Below, piece by piece: positions 1-6,648 of a DNA stretch of 12,476 nt. The stretch comes from Nitriliruptoraceae bacterium. Its GTDB lineage: Bacteria > Actinomycetota > Nitriliruptoria > Nitriliruptorales > Nitriliruptoraceae. The notes below the pieces were generated by a model, which was not told the DNA's origin, made no database searches, and worked only from the letters and a program-made list of their open reading frames with translations. The stretch lies in the NCBI GenBank assembly GCA_007120565.1, contig SKNK01000361.1, positions 1 through 12,476 of the forward strand. The letters are read 5' to 3'. The first letter of the stretch is position 1; the number at the start of each line of letters is the position of its first letter. The translations under genes and the position numbers were made by a program.

Positions 1-693
1 CAGCCGGTCACAGATCTCGCTGATCACCCCGATGTCGTGGGAGATGAACACCATCGAGGTGTCGCGCTCCTGCCGCAGCTCGCGGAACAGCTCCAGGATC
101 TGCGCTTGCAGCGTCACGTCCAACGCCGAGGTGGCTTCGTCCGCGATCAGCAGGTCCGGTTTGAGCAACAGCGCCATGGCGATCATGATGCGTTGGCGCA
201 TCCCACCCGAGAACTGGTGGGGGAAGTAGTCGATCCGCTCCTGCGCGTCGGGCAGCCCCACGGTGGTGAGCATCTCGATCGCTCGGCGTCGGAACTCGCT
301 CGTTCGATCGCGGTCGCCTTCACCACCACGGTGAGCCTGCTGGGCCGCGACCAGCTGGGTCCCGACCCGGAAGGTGGGGTTCAGGCTGGTGAGGGGGTCC
401 TGGAAGATCATGGCGATCTCACGACCTCGCATCGCCCGAAGCTCGCGGTGCGACATCGTGGTCACATCCCGGTCTCCGAGCAGGATCCGTCCCCCGGAGA
501 TCTCACCGTTGGCCGGGAGCAGACGGAGCAACGACGCACTCAACGTGGACTTGCCGCAACCGGACTCGCCGACGATCCCGAGGATCTCGCCACGGTGCAG
601 TTCGAAGCTCACACCACGCAGCGCTGGCAGCGCGCCCGAACGCACGTGGTAGGTGACGTCGAGGTCCTCGACCGTCAAGACCCGTTCACTCAT
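1..693 (-). CDS. Peptide ABC transporter ATP-binding protein, Dpp/OppD type (C-terminus cut by window edge)
   Basis: This is the nucleotide-binding subunit that powers uptake of di- or oligopeptides from the cytoplasmic face of the membrane. The 231 visible residues run in frame to base 1 with no stop. They show Walker A GESGCGKST (42-50), Q-loop FQDP (97-100), the signature FSGGMRQR (161-168), Walker B LLIADE (181-186), D-loop SALD (189-192) and the switch histidine in SHD (218-220). The spacing and the NP-rich Q-loop (SLNP) are those of DppD/OppD rather than of generic importers. The family is usually 320-350 aa, so about 100 residues including the C-terminal oligopeptide-specific region lie outside. 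The ATG overlaps the stop of the permease gene as ATGA (690-693), implying translational coupling as the fourth gene of the operon. The usual proline after Walker B (DEPT/S) is alanine here (DEATS). A DppF/OppF partner ATPase would be expected further left. Confidence 0.93.
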   Translation of the reverse strand, partial: MSERVLTVEDLDVTYHVRSGALPALRGVSFELHRGEILGIVGESGCGKSTLSASLLRLLPANGEISGGRILLGDRDVTTMSHRELRAMRGREIAMIFQDPLTSLNPTFRVGTQLVAAQQAHRGGEGDRDRTSEFRRRAIEMLTTVGLPDAQERIDYFPHQFSGGMRQRIMIAMALLLKPDLLIADEATSALDVTLQAQILELFRELRQERDTSMVFISHDIGVISEICDRL

Positions 694-1598
694 GTCTGTG
701 CCTGCCCGCCACCGCCGCGGGTGGCCTCGCGGACCCGCGGGTCGAGGCGGTCACGCAACGCCTCCCCGAGGAGGGTGAACCCGAGGGTGGTCGCCATCAG
801 GGCCAGCCCTGCCCAGATCACCGGCCACGGTGCGTCCCGGACCCGATCGAACCCATCTCGGAGGATCACCCCCCACGAGGGGGTCGGCGGCGGCACTCCG
901 ACGCCGAGGAACGACAGGCCAGCTTCGATCGTGACCGCGACGGGCAGGTCGATCGCCATGAGGATCAGCATCGGGGCGAGGACGTTGGGCAGGATGTGGA
1001 CGAAGATGATCCGTCCGCTCTTCGCACCAAGGGAACGTTCGGCCTGGACGAACACGTCCTTCTTGATCGCGAGCACCGAGGCACGCACCACCCGCGCATA
1101 TCCCGGGGCGAAGGTGACCGCGATGACGATGACCACCGTCGTCAGCGAGCCACCGATCAGCGCGAGGAGCAGCAGGGCCAGCACCACAGCCGTGAAGGAC
1201 TGCAGCGTGTCGGTGATGACGATGACGAAGCTGTCGGTACGGCCACCGAGGTACCCCGCAGCGAGCCCCAGGATCAGGCCGAAGAACATGGCGAGCACCA
1301 CGGCCGGGATGGCCACGCCCATGGCGATGCGTGACCCGACCACCAGCCGTGCCAGCAGGTCACGGCCGAGGTGGTCGGTGCCAAGCCAGTAGTCGGCGGA
1401 CGGCCCCTCGAGACGGCGACCGATGTCCTGGGCCGAGGGATCGGCGACCAAGAGCGGCCCGATCGTCACGGCCAGCACCAGCCCGGCGATGAGGATCAAC
1501 GCGACCAGTCCGGTCGGACGCCGGGCGATGTCACCGAGCAGTTCGCCCGCCGCAGCGAGTCGGCGAGGTGGCCTCGGGGTGCGTTCGGTTGCCGCCAT
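690..1598 (-). CDS. Peptide ABC transporter permease, Dpp/OppC type
   Basis: One of the two membrane-spanning subunits of a peptide importer, 302 aa. A cytoplasmic N-terminus is followed by a first membrane helix (about 30-52), then the GTDHLGRD motif (73-80) that is characteristic of OppC/DppC permeases, and further helices around 93-118, 124-150, 152-170, 205-230 and 258-280. The EAA loop that docks on the ATPase is at about 185-205 (QAERSLGAKSG..HILPN). SFLGVGVPPPTPSWG (229-243) is another family hallmark. The ATG shares one base with the upstream permease stop (TGATG at 1596-1600), and its own stop overlaps the ATPase start, so the three are tightly coupled. Substrate (dipeptide, oligopeptide or other) cannot be read from the permease. 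The assignment to the binding-protein-dependent peptide/nickel permease family is secure. Confidence 0.95.
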   Translation of the reverse strand: MAATERTPRPPRRLAAAGELLGDIARRPTGLVALILIAGLVLAVTIGPLLVADPSAQDIGRRLEGPSADYWLGTDHLGRDLLARLVVGSRIAMGVAIPAVVLAMFFGLILGLAAGYLGGRTDSFVIVITDTLQSFTAVVLALLLLALIGGSLTTVVIVIAVTFAPGYARVVRASVLAIKKDVFVQAERSLGAKSGRIIFVHILPNVLAPMLILMAIDLPVAVTIEAGLSFLGVGVPPPTPSWGVILRDGFDRVRDAPWPVIWAGLALMATTLGFTLLGEALRDRLDPRVREATRGGGGQAQT

Positions 1599-2551
1599 CA
1601 GGTGGACTTCTCCTCGACGCGGATACGGGGATCGAGGAAGCGGTAGGACAGATCGGCGACGAGGTTCGCGACGACGAACAGCAGCGCGACCATCAGGATC
1701 GCCCCGCGTAACACCGGGAAGTTGCGCGCGCTGATCGCGTCCAACGCGAGCTTGCCAAGCCCGGGGCGGTTGAAGATGAGTTCGATGAACACCGCACCAC
1801 CCAGGAGGTTGCCGAGCGCAACGCCCATGATGGCGACGCTCGGGATGACGGCGTTCTTGAGGGCGTAGCGGTAGTGGATGACCCGCTCGCGCAGCCCGTA
1901 GGCGCGGGCGACACGGATGTAGTTGGAGCCAACGACCTCCAACATGCTGGCACGCACCAGCCGGGCGAAGTAGCCAACCCAGGTGATCGCCAGCGCGGCC
2001 GACGGCAGGATCAGGTGCCGCAGGTAGTTCAGCGGATCGCTGAAGCTCCCGGTGCCGGTCGCGGGCAACACCCCGAGCCAGATGGGGAACAGCAGGAGCA
2101 GGAACAGCGCCATCACGTACGACGGCACCGTGATGAACGACACCGACAGCACGCTGGTGAAACGGTCGAGGAGGGAGTCGGGCTTGGTGGCCGCGAGCAC
2201 GCCGAAGGGGATCCCCAGCAGTACGGCCAACCCGAGGGAAGCGAAGGCCAGCGCCATCGTGTGCGGCACCGCCTGCGCGAGGATCGTGGTCACCGGGCGG
2301 TTGGTCGCGAAGTCGCGGCCCAGGTCACCCTGGGCCGCGCTCCAGATGAACGAACCCGCCTGGACGAGCACCGGGTCGTCGATCCCCATCTCCACCCGAA
2401 CCTGGGTGATCCGCGCTTCAGTGGCACGCGGGCCCAGGATGTTCTCGACCGGGTCACCGGGGATCAGGTGGGGCACCACGGCGAGGAACAGCAGGATCAG
2501 CAGCACGACCGCGAACGTCATGCCGAGCCGTTTCAGCAGGTACTGAGCCAC
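1598..2551 (-). CDS. Peptide ABC transporter permease, Dpp/OppB type
   Basis: The partner membrane subunit to the C-type permease, 317 aa. It has the classic DppB layout: N-terminal helix (MAQYLLKRL then hydrophobic to residue 29), the periplasmic stretch with PGDP (31-34), the GDLGRDF-like motif (75-81), helices at about 97-121, 134-161, 178-200, 236-258 and 283-302, and the EAA cytoplasmic loop at about 211-237 (ARAYGLRERV..YALKN). NRPGLGKL (261-268) is typical of the family. The start is a GTG at 2551 preceded by GAGGAA about 5 bases upstream; no ATG gives a better N-terminus. It begins 44 bases after the binding-protein stop without any hairpin between, so co-transcription is likely, and its stop overlaps the next gene by one base. 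Confidence 0.95.
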   Translation of the reverse strand: MAQYLLKRLGMTFAVVLLILLFLAVVPHLIPGDPVENILGPRATEARITQVRVEMGIDDPVLVQAGSFIWSAAQGDLGRDFATNRPVTTILAQAVPHTMALAFASLGLAVLLGIPFGVLAATKPDSLLDRFTSVLSVSFITVPSYVMALFLLLLFPIWLGVLPATGTGSFSDPLNYLRHLILPSAALAITWVGYFARLVRASMLEVVGSNYIRVARAYGLRERVIHYRYALKNAVIPSVAIMGVALGNLLGGAVFIELIFNRPGLGKLALDAISARNFPVLRGAILMVALLFVVANLVADLSYRFLDPRIRVEEKST

Positions 2552-2595
2552 ACCGTTCCTCGCCGTCGGCCGGACATCCGGGAGGTGACGTTAGG

Positions 2596-4248
2596 TCACC
2601 GGCGGAAGTCGTACGCCAGGTACTTGCCGTAGCGCTCCGGCACCAGCGAGATCTGCAGATCGGATCCGTAGGTATAGAGGTTGGTTCGGTACATCACCCA
2701 GGCCGCGATCGCGTCCTCGTCCATGATCTCCTGCATCCGGACGTACATGTCGTGGCGTGCATCCGGATCGGTCTCGACCAGCGCGTCCTCGTGCAACTGC
2801 TGGAACTCCTCGTTGCACCAGTGCTGGTAGTTCCAGTCACCGACCTGCTCGCAGTTGAACCACACCGTTGCCCACGACGGGTCTGCCGTGTTGCTGAAGG
2901 AGATGTAGAACAGCTGCTGGTTGGCGTCACGGGCTACCTCGCGGTACTCGCCGCCATCGAGCAGATCGATCTGCAGGTCGATCCCGATCTCCGCCAGGTT
3001 GGCCTGAGCGATCTCGGCGATCTCCTGCGACCCGGTCTGGTCGTCGATGATCATCGTGAGGTCCAGGCCATCCTCGTAGCCGGCCTCCTCGAGGTAGGCG
3101 CGAGCCTGATCGAGGTCCTGCTCGTAGACCGGCGCGTCTTCCCAGTGCCCGATCGGCATCTCCGGGGAGACCAGAGCGTTGGCCCGTGCCACCTGACCGT
3201 CGAACCCGGCCACGATCATCGAGTCGATGTCCAAGGCCTGACGGATCGCCCGTCGCACGTTGACGTCCGAGAGGACCTCGTCCTGGACGTTCATCCCGAT
3301 CCAGCCGTAGTCGAAGGTCGCCAAGGGGTCGACGACGAAGTTGTCATCGGCTTCGAAGCGGTCGACGGAGCCCGTGGAGATCTGGCCCATGTCCACATCG
3401 CCGGTCTCGATCGCGATGTCGGCGGCCGTGTCGTCTTCGATCGGCACCCAGACGATGCGCTCCCACTGCGGCTCGTCGAGGTGCTCGAACATCGCACCGT
3501 GGTAGTCGTCGTAACGCTCGACGACGATCTCCTGGCCCGGGTTCCACTCGCTCCACTGGTAGGGGCCGGTACCGATCGGGCTGGTGCCGAAGTCCTCGCC
3601 CAGTTCCTCGACCGCGTCCTGCGACACGATCAAGCCGGCGTTGCCCGGCAGCGTGTTGATCATCAAGGGAGCGAAGGGCTCGTTCAGACGGATGGTGCCG
3701 GTGTAGTCACCGGTGACCTCGACCTCTTCCAAGGTGGCCCAGTCGCTGGCATAGCTGGTCTCGACCTCACCCTCGGTGATCCCGGCGGTGCGTTCGAACG
3801 AGAACTTGACGTCCTCGGCGGTCAGTTCGCCGTAGCCACCGTGGAACTGCACGCCTTCACGCAGGGTGAAGTCCACGCTCAGGCCGTCGTCGGAGAGTTC
3901 GATCTGTTCAGCCAGCACGTTGATCAGCTCGCCGGAGCCGCCGGGCTCGTAGGCCACCAGGCCTTCGAGCACGGTCATGGCGACGGCGTCATCGGTCGTC
4001 GAGGGCATGACGTTGGGGTCCAGCGAGGTGATGTCCATCACCGTGCGGATCCGCAGTTCGGTGTCGTCAGTGTCGGCGTCGGGCGCGGCGGTCTCCTCCG
4101 TGCCCTCGTCGTCGGTGGCTTGCTCGCCGTCCGCGGGCTCTTCATCCCCGCATGCGGCCAGCACCAACATGGCAACAGCAGCCAGAGCCAGGGTGCGTCC
4201 CCCGAACCGAGACCGCCATCGCGTCGTCGTCTTCGTCGTAACCGTCAC
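2596..4248 (-). CDS. Peptide ABC transporter substrate-binding lipoprotein (SBP family 5)
   Basis: Extracellular, lipid-anchored receptor of the importer. The N-terminus has basic residues (KTTTRWRSR), a hydrophobic core and the lipobox LVLAAC with the modified cysteine at residue 33, followed by a strongly acidic linker of about 30 residues. The rest matches the family 5 extracellular binding proteins: a start like TLDPN/SLDPN (SLDPNVMPST), then LAEQIELSDDGLSVDFTLREGVQFHGG and LTAEDVKFSFER, and later DVNVRRAIRQALDID. I place the start at GTG 4248, giving 550 aa, because GGAGG lies 9 bases before it; the in-frame ATG at 4257 abuts that GGAGG with no spacer, and the longer ATG start at 4314 would put an unusual 22-residue extension in front of the signal peptide. 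It is the first gene of the operon; binding proteins in this place are usually the most highly expressed. The ligand cannot be told from sequence alone. Confidence 0.94.
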   Translation of the reverse strand: MTVTTKTTTRWRSRFGGRTLALAAVAMLVLAACGDEEPADGEQATDDEGTEETAAPDADTDDTELRIRTVMDITSLDPNVMPSTTDDAVAMTVLEGLVAYEPGGSGELINVLAEQIELSDDGLSVDFTLREGVQFHGGYGELTAEDVKFSFERTAGITEGEVETSYASDWATLEEVEVTGDYTGTIRLNEPFAPLMINTLPGNAGLIVSQDAVEELGEDFGTSPIGTGPYQWSEWNPGQEIVVERYDDYHGAMFEHLDEPQWERIVWVPIEDDTAADIAIETGDVDMGQISTGSVDRFEADDNFVVDPLATFDYGWIGMNVQDEVLSDVNVRRAIRQALDIDSMIVAGFDGQVARANALVSPEMPIGHWEDAPVYEQDLDQARAYLEEAGYEDGLDLTMIIDDQTGSQEIAEIAQANLAEIGIDLQIDLLDGGEYREVARDANQQLFYISFSNTADPSWATVWFNCEQVGDWNYQHWCNEEFQQLHEDALVETDPDARHDMYVRMQEIMDEDAIAAWVMYRTNLYTYGSDLQISLVPERYGKYLAYDFRR

Positions 4249-4257
4249 GATGCACAT

Positions 4258-4262
4258 CCTCC
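4258..4262 (-). promoter_or_regulatory. Ribosome binding site GGAGG that selects the GTG start of the binding protein
   Basis: On the minus strand GGAGG is followed by nine bases and then GTG (4248-4246). The same GGAGG sits directly against an in-frame ATG (4257-4255), which is too close for initiation, so the GTG is preferred. Confidence 0.7.
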
Positions 4263-4348
4263 GTAGGCACTGCGCTGATGCTGCGGACCCGGCCCAGGCA
4301 CCTCCGCGGACCACAGCGCGTCGGAAACGCTCGTCCCCTCCACCGACG

Positions 4349-4382
4349 CATGTAAGCGTCTGTAGCTTACATGGCGCTTACA
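4349..4382. promoter_or_regulatory. Probable repressor operator: 9+9 bp inverted repeat plus a third half-site
   Basis: CATGTAAGC (4349-4357) and GCTTACATG (4365-4373) are exact inverted copies separated by seven bases. A further GCTTACA lies at 4376-4382, exactly 11 bases (one helical turn) after the right arm's GCTTACA at 4365. The dyad covers about +1 to +25 of the predicted transporter promoter and the third half-site overlaps its -10 box, an arrangement expected for repression. The A/T-containing arms stand out from the surrounding GC-rich sequence. The binding protein is unknown; the divergent CGNR gene is the nearest candidate, but a TetR, GntR or MarR protein elsewhere could equally bind such a site. 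Confidence 0.65.
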
Positions 4383-4408
4383 CTACGGCGGTAGTGGGCC
4401 GGTGGCAA
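4380..4408 (-). promoter_or_regulatory. Sigma70-like promoter of the peptide transporter operon
   Basis: Reading the minus strand there is TTGCCA (4408-4403, five of six matches to TTGACA), a 17-base spacer and TAGTGT (4385-4380), which keeps the TA and final T of the -10 consensus. Transcription would begin near 4373, giving a leader of about 125 bases before the GTG start. The leader can form a 7-bp stem (arms 4318-4324 and 4343-4349). The match is by eye. Confidence 0.5.
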
Positions 4409-4521
4409 GCTTCCGCGCGATGCCACCGATGGATGCGCGGCGGTCTACGTTGCCGTTCATGATCGTGCGACCACATGTCCATCACGGAGCGTCCGGCCCC
4501 CGCGGGAGGCCGGGACCTGCG
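4409..4521. other. Remaining divergent intergenic DNA between the transporter operon and the CGNR gene
   Basis: This stretch must hold the promoter of the CGNR gene. Only weak candidates are visible, for example TTGCCG at 4450-4455 with a poor -10 seventeen bases later, or TACGTT at 4445-4450 as a -10. An in-frame ATG at 4475 extends the CGNR reading frame by 20 residues but has no ribosome binding site. Confidence 0.4.
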
Positions 4522-4527
4522 AGGAGG
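4522..4527 (+). promoter_or_regulatory. Ribosome binding site AGGAGG of the CGNR gene
   Basis: AGGAGG followed by seven bases and ATG at 4535 is a near-ideal Shine-Dalgarno arrangement and decides the start against the in-frame ATG at 4475. Confidence 0.8.
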
Positions 4528-4534
4528 AACGTTC

Positions 4535-5062
4535 ATGCCTCTCGGCTCCTCAACGGCTCTGGCCGTCGACCGGGCCGTCGACCTGGTCAACCTCCACGTC
4601 GAGAGCGGTGGCCAGATCAGCCAAGACGACCTCCCACCACTCCTTGGCAGCTACGCCGCTGACGACGCACCACTGGACGCCGCCGCGTTCAACCGCCTCG
4701 GAGCGGATCTGCACGAGGCACTACACGACCCCTCGCCGGCCGAACGGATCCGGCGGATCAACCACCTGTTGGAACGTCTCCAGCCGATCCCCCGGTTGCG
4801 TCTGCACGACGAAGGCCACGACGATCCCGGGGCGTACTTCGAGTACGGCGTGATCGGAAGCGAGGTCGATCGCATCGCGGCCGTCATGGTCATGGCGATC
4901 GCCAACGCGGTGGTAGAGGAAGGCGAAGATCGGTTCGGATGGTGTGCCGCGCCCCAGTGTGCGCGGCTGTTCTTCGATCGGTCCCGCAACCGCTCACAGC
5001 GCTTCTGCTCACGGGTCTGCGCGACCCGCGTCCACGTTCGCGCTCACCGCGCACGACAGTAG
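4535..5062 (+). CDS. CGNR zinc-finger domain protein, probable transcription regulator
   Basis: A 175-aa protein with the two-part layout of the CGNR family: an N-terminal domain of the ABATE type (STALAVDRAVDLVNLHVESGG and the long helical middle) and a C-terminal treble-clef-like zinc finger. The finger shows Cys137-x4-Cys142 (GWCAAPQC), then a basic stretch (FDRSRNRSQRFC) and Cys158-x3-Cys162, followed by a basic tail ending HRARQ. The family's name-giving CGNR tetrad is here CATR (162-165), keeping the Cys and Arg. CGNR proteins are regarded as DNA-binding stress or metabolic regulators, common in actinobacteria; few have known targets. It is transcribed away from the peptide transporter operon, with a strong dyad between the two promoters, so control of the transporter, of itself, or both is plausible but inferred. 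It faces the next gene convergently, 35 bases apart. Confidence 0.88.
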   Translation: MPLGSSTALAVDRAVDLVNLHVESGGQISQDDLPPLLGSYAADDAPLDAAAFNRLGADLHEALHDPSPAERIRRINHLLERLQPIPRLRLHDEGHDDPGAYFEYGVIGSEVDRIAAVMVMAIANAVVEEGEDRFGWCAAPQCARLFFDRSRNRSQRFCSRVCATRVHVRAHRARQ

Positions 5063-5067
5063 GTGAC

Positions 5068-5099
5068 GAGCGCTGGTCTCCCGTGCCTCGAGGGCGCTC
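5068..5099. terminator. Weak possible bidirectional terminator between convergent genes
   Basis: GAGCGC (5068-5073) and GCGCTC (5094-5099) can pair across a 20-base loop that itself contains the CTCGAG palindrome. There is no T-tract, and the right arm overlaps the stop codon of the minus-strand gene. Placement between two convergent stops is the main argument. Confidence 0.25.
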
Positions 5100-5574
5100 A
5101 CTCCGACGCGGTCTCGTCGAGGAGGCGTCCGACCCGGTCGACGACCCGGTCGGGGGACTGGAAGGGGTAGCAACGCGCCTCGACCGGGCCCGCCAGGTCG
5201 GCTTGGGCCAACTGCCAGCCGGTCGCCTCGAGCAACAGCGGCGGACCGATCGGGTCAGCCACGAGCCCCTGGATGACCCGGGCCTCGATCCCCTGCCCCG
5301 CCTGCAGGCTCGACACGACGACATCCGCGCCGTCGACCGCGGGACAGGGGTCGCCCATCAGGATGGGACAGTGCGTCATCGCCGCACCGTGCGCCAAGGG
5401 GCCGCCGCAGGTCAAGGCCTCGTACCCGCGGGCGCGGAACGCCTCAGCCAACACCTGCTGGCCCACAGGGTCCGGGTGTTCGATCAGCACACGAGGACGC
5501 TCCCCGTCACCCAACCGAGGCCAGTGGGGCGCTGCCTCGTCCTCGTGCGCTCCCGTCCTACGTGACCCGATCAT
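5098..5574 (-). CDS. Hypothetical protein with a degenerate receiver-like (alpha/beta) domain
   Basis: A 158-aa soluble protein with no signal peptide. The start at ATG 5574 is backed by GAGGAG five bases upstream; a longer reading frame to 5739 lacks such support and has a composition unlike a protein. After a polar 26-residue N-terminus comes PRVLIEHPDPVGQQVLAEAFRARGYEA-type sequence (27-53), which looks like strand 1, the acidic pair region and helix 1 of a response-regulator receiver. ADVVVSSL (83-90) looks like strand 3, but serine 88 occupies the place of the phosphorylated Asp, and no clear conserved Lys near the end is seen. Four cysteines (56, 69, 77, 135) are notable, the middle ones in THCPILMGDPC. 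I therefore read it as a pseudo-receiver or a related Rossmann-like fold; actual function is unknown. High third-position GC and a good ribosome site argue it is a real gene. Confidence 0.72.
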   Translation of the reverse strand: MIGSRRTGAHEDEAAPHWPRLGDGERPRVLIEHPDPVGQQVLAEAFRARGYEALTCGGPLAHGAAMTHCPILMGDPCPAVDGADVVVSSLQAGQGIEARVIQGLVADPIGPPLLLEATGWQLAQADLAGPVEARCYPFQSPDRVVDRVGRLLDETASE

Positions 5575-5881
5575 GCTGGCTCCTCGCGTTCGGTGGCCCC
5601 ACCCGGGCCACGCTCTCGTTCGCACGCCTCCCGATAGGAAGGTTGAGCGACACCAACCGACACCACTAGGGACCAATGCCCCGGATCTCGAGGAACGTCC
5701 GGAGATCCCGGCGCAAGGTCGACGGATCGAGAGCTTCATCGGAGCGAGACCGGGAACCGCTCCCTCGGATGCCTACGCCACGGGGACCTTGGTCCCGACG
5801 ATCGACAACCTTCACCCCCACATCGCCCAGCCGACATCGCCGATGATGTGGCGGATACCGGATCCCGACCGGAGTTCGCCG
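5575..5881. other. Divergent intergenic region between the receiver-like gene and the DUF411 lipoprotein gene
   Basis: About 307 bases with no convincing gene. It must contain both promoters. Visible items are a small dyad GGGACC-TT-GGTCCC (5783-5796), about 90 bases before the lipoprotein start, a 10-base-spaced direct repeat GACACCA (5649-5655 and 5659-5665), and a loose plus-strand promoter-like pair TTGAGC (5643-5648) and TAGGGA (5667-5672) with 18 bases between. None is strong enough to call alone. Confidence 0.45.
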
Positions 5882-6379
5882 ATGCTGCGCATGTTCACCC
5901 GCCTGTCCCTGGCCTCCGTCGTACTGATGGTGGTCGCCGCGTGCGGCGACGCCACGACGCCAGACGCAGGTGGAGACACGTCGCCTGCGATCGACCTGGC
6001 TTCCGCCGAAGGTGTCACGGTCACCGTGCACCGCACCGCCGCCTGTGAGTGCTGCGGCGTCTACGAGGACTACCTCGAGGCCGTGGGGTTCACCGTCGAG
6101 ACCATGGTCCATGAGGACCTGGCTCCGATCCGGGGCGACTTCGGCGTCCCAGACGACCAACGCTCCTGCCACACCAACGAGGTCGGCGGGTACGCGGCCG
6201 AGGGGCACGTACCGGCCGAGGCGCTGCTGCAGTTGCTCGACGAAGCGCCGGACATCTCGGGCATCAGTCTCGCCGGGATGCCTCCGGGTTCGCCCGGCAT
6301 GCCAGGCGAGCAGACCGAACCCTTCGAGGTGCGGACCTTCGTCGACGGCGAGGTGGTCGGCGACCTCGGAAGGTTCTGA
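5882..6379 (+). CDS. DUF411 family metal-binding lipoprotein
   Basis: A 165-aa exported protein. The N-terminus (MLRMFTRLSL then hydrophobic) ends in a lipobox VAAC with Cys21, so it should be anchored to the outer face of the membrane. The mature part is a full DUF411 domain: VTVHRTAACECCGVYEDYLEAVGF with the Cys55-Glu-Cys57-Cys58 cluster, later RSCHT (Cys96-His97), VGGYAAEGHVPAEALLQLL, and AGMPPGSPGMPG near the end. DUF411 proteins are small periplasmic or extracellular proteins often found beside copper-resistance genes, and the Cys/His/Met motifs suggest Cu(I) or other thiophilic metal binding; that role is family-level inference. The start at 5882 has GGAG seven bases upstream; in-frame ATGs at 5843 and 5846 give an N-terminus with extra polar residues before the signal peptide and lack a ribosome site. 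No copper exporter or regulator is visible nearby. Confidence 0.92.
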   Translation: MLRMFTRLSLASVVLMVVAACGDATTPDAGGDTSPAIDLASAEGVTVTVHRTAACECCGVYEDYLEAVGFTVETMVHEDLAPIRGDFGVPDDQRSCHTNEVGGYAAEGHVPAEALLQLLDEAPDISGISLAGMPPGSPGMPGEQTEPFEVRTFVDGEVVGDLGRF

Positions 6380-6410
6380 TCCTCGGAGCTCCAGCAGCGA
6401 CCGAACCACA

Positions 6411-6440
6411 CCCGAGCGGCGATCACCCGAGCGGCGATCA
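6411..6440. repeat. Perfect 15-bp tandem duplication (two copies)
   Basis: CCCGAGCGGCGATCA occurs at 6411-6425 and again, identically, at 6426-6440, starting 32 bases after the DUF411 stop. The unit is not an inverted repeat. It looks like a slippage duplication in non-coding DNA, though direct repeats could also be protein binding sites. Confidence 0.9.
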
Positions 6441-6609
6441 ACGACCCCTCGACAGCACCGTGATCCAGGGGTAGCGTCGTCGCCGACCGTGACGCCAGCG
6501 AGCCTCGCGGCCGGACCCCTCGTCATCGAGCAGGAGCCAGGTGTTGCGCCTCCGCGGCTGACCCATCCGTCCGTGCCACCGCCCGACCCCGGGCGTGCTG
6601 GCTCGATCG

Positions 6610-6630
6610 GGTGCCCCTTCGATGGGCACC
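6610..6630 (+). other. 7-bp hairpin upstream of a small candidate ORF
   Basis: GGTGCCC (6610-6616) and GGGCACC (6624-6630) are perfect inverted copies around a 7-base loop. The hairpin ends eight bases before GAGG (6639-6642), the putative ribosome site of the small ORF at 6649. It could act on that site or be chance in GC-rich DNA. Confidence 0.35.
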
Positions 6631-6648
6631 GAAGCCGCGAGGTATCCC

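Larger units (their letters stand above)
6380..6648. other. Non-coding stretch downstream of the DUF411 gene
   Basis: No reading frame here on either strand looks like protein. The long open frames are arginine/serine/proline-rich shadows. It holds a 15-bp tandem repeat (6411-6440) and a 7-bp hairpin (6610-6630), annotated separately. No tRNA-like or known RNA structure was recognised. Confidence 0.5.

Noticed and set aside
37..1392. 451-aa plus-strand open frame opposite the ATPase and permease genes
   Set aside because: Antisense shadow of well-recognised ABC transporter genes; the product is Arg/Thr-rich and has no domain-like pattern.
2752..4266. 504-aa plus-strand open frame opposite the binding protein
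   Set aside because: Mirror of a clear family 5 binding protein; the Val/Asp/Leu-rich repeats arise from reverse-complement codons of a GC3-rich gene.
4249..4314. Longer starts of the binding protein (ATG 4314 or ATG 4257)
   Set aside because: They place extra residues before the lipoprotein signal or have the Shine-Dalgarno touching the start codon; GTG 4248 fits better.
5575..5739. N-terminal extension of the receiver-like protein to ATG 5739
   Set aside because: The extension lacks protein-like composition and a ribosome site; ATG 5574 has GAGGAG at five bases.
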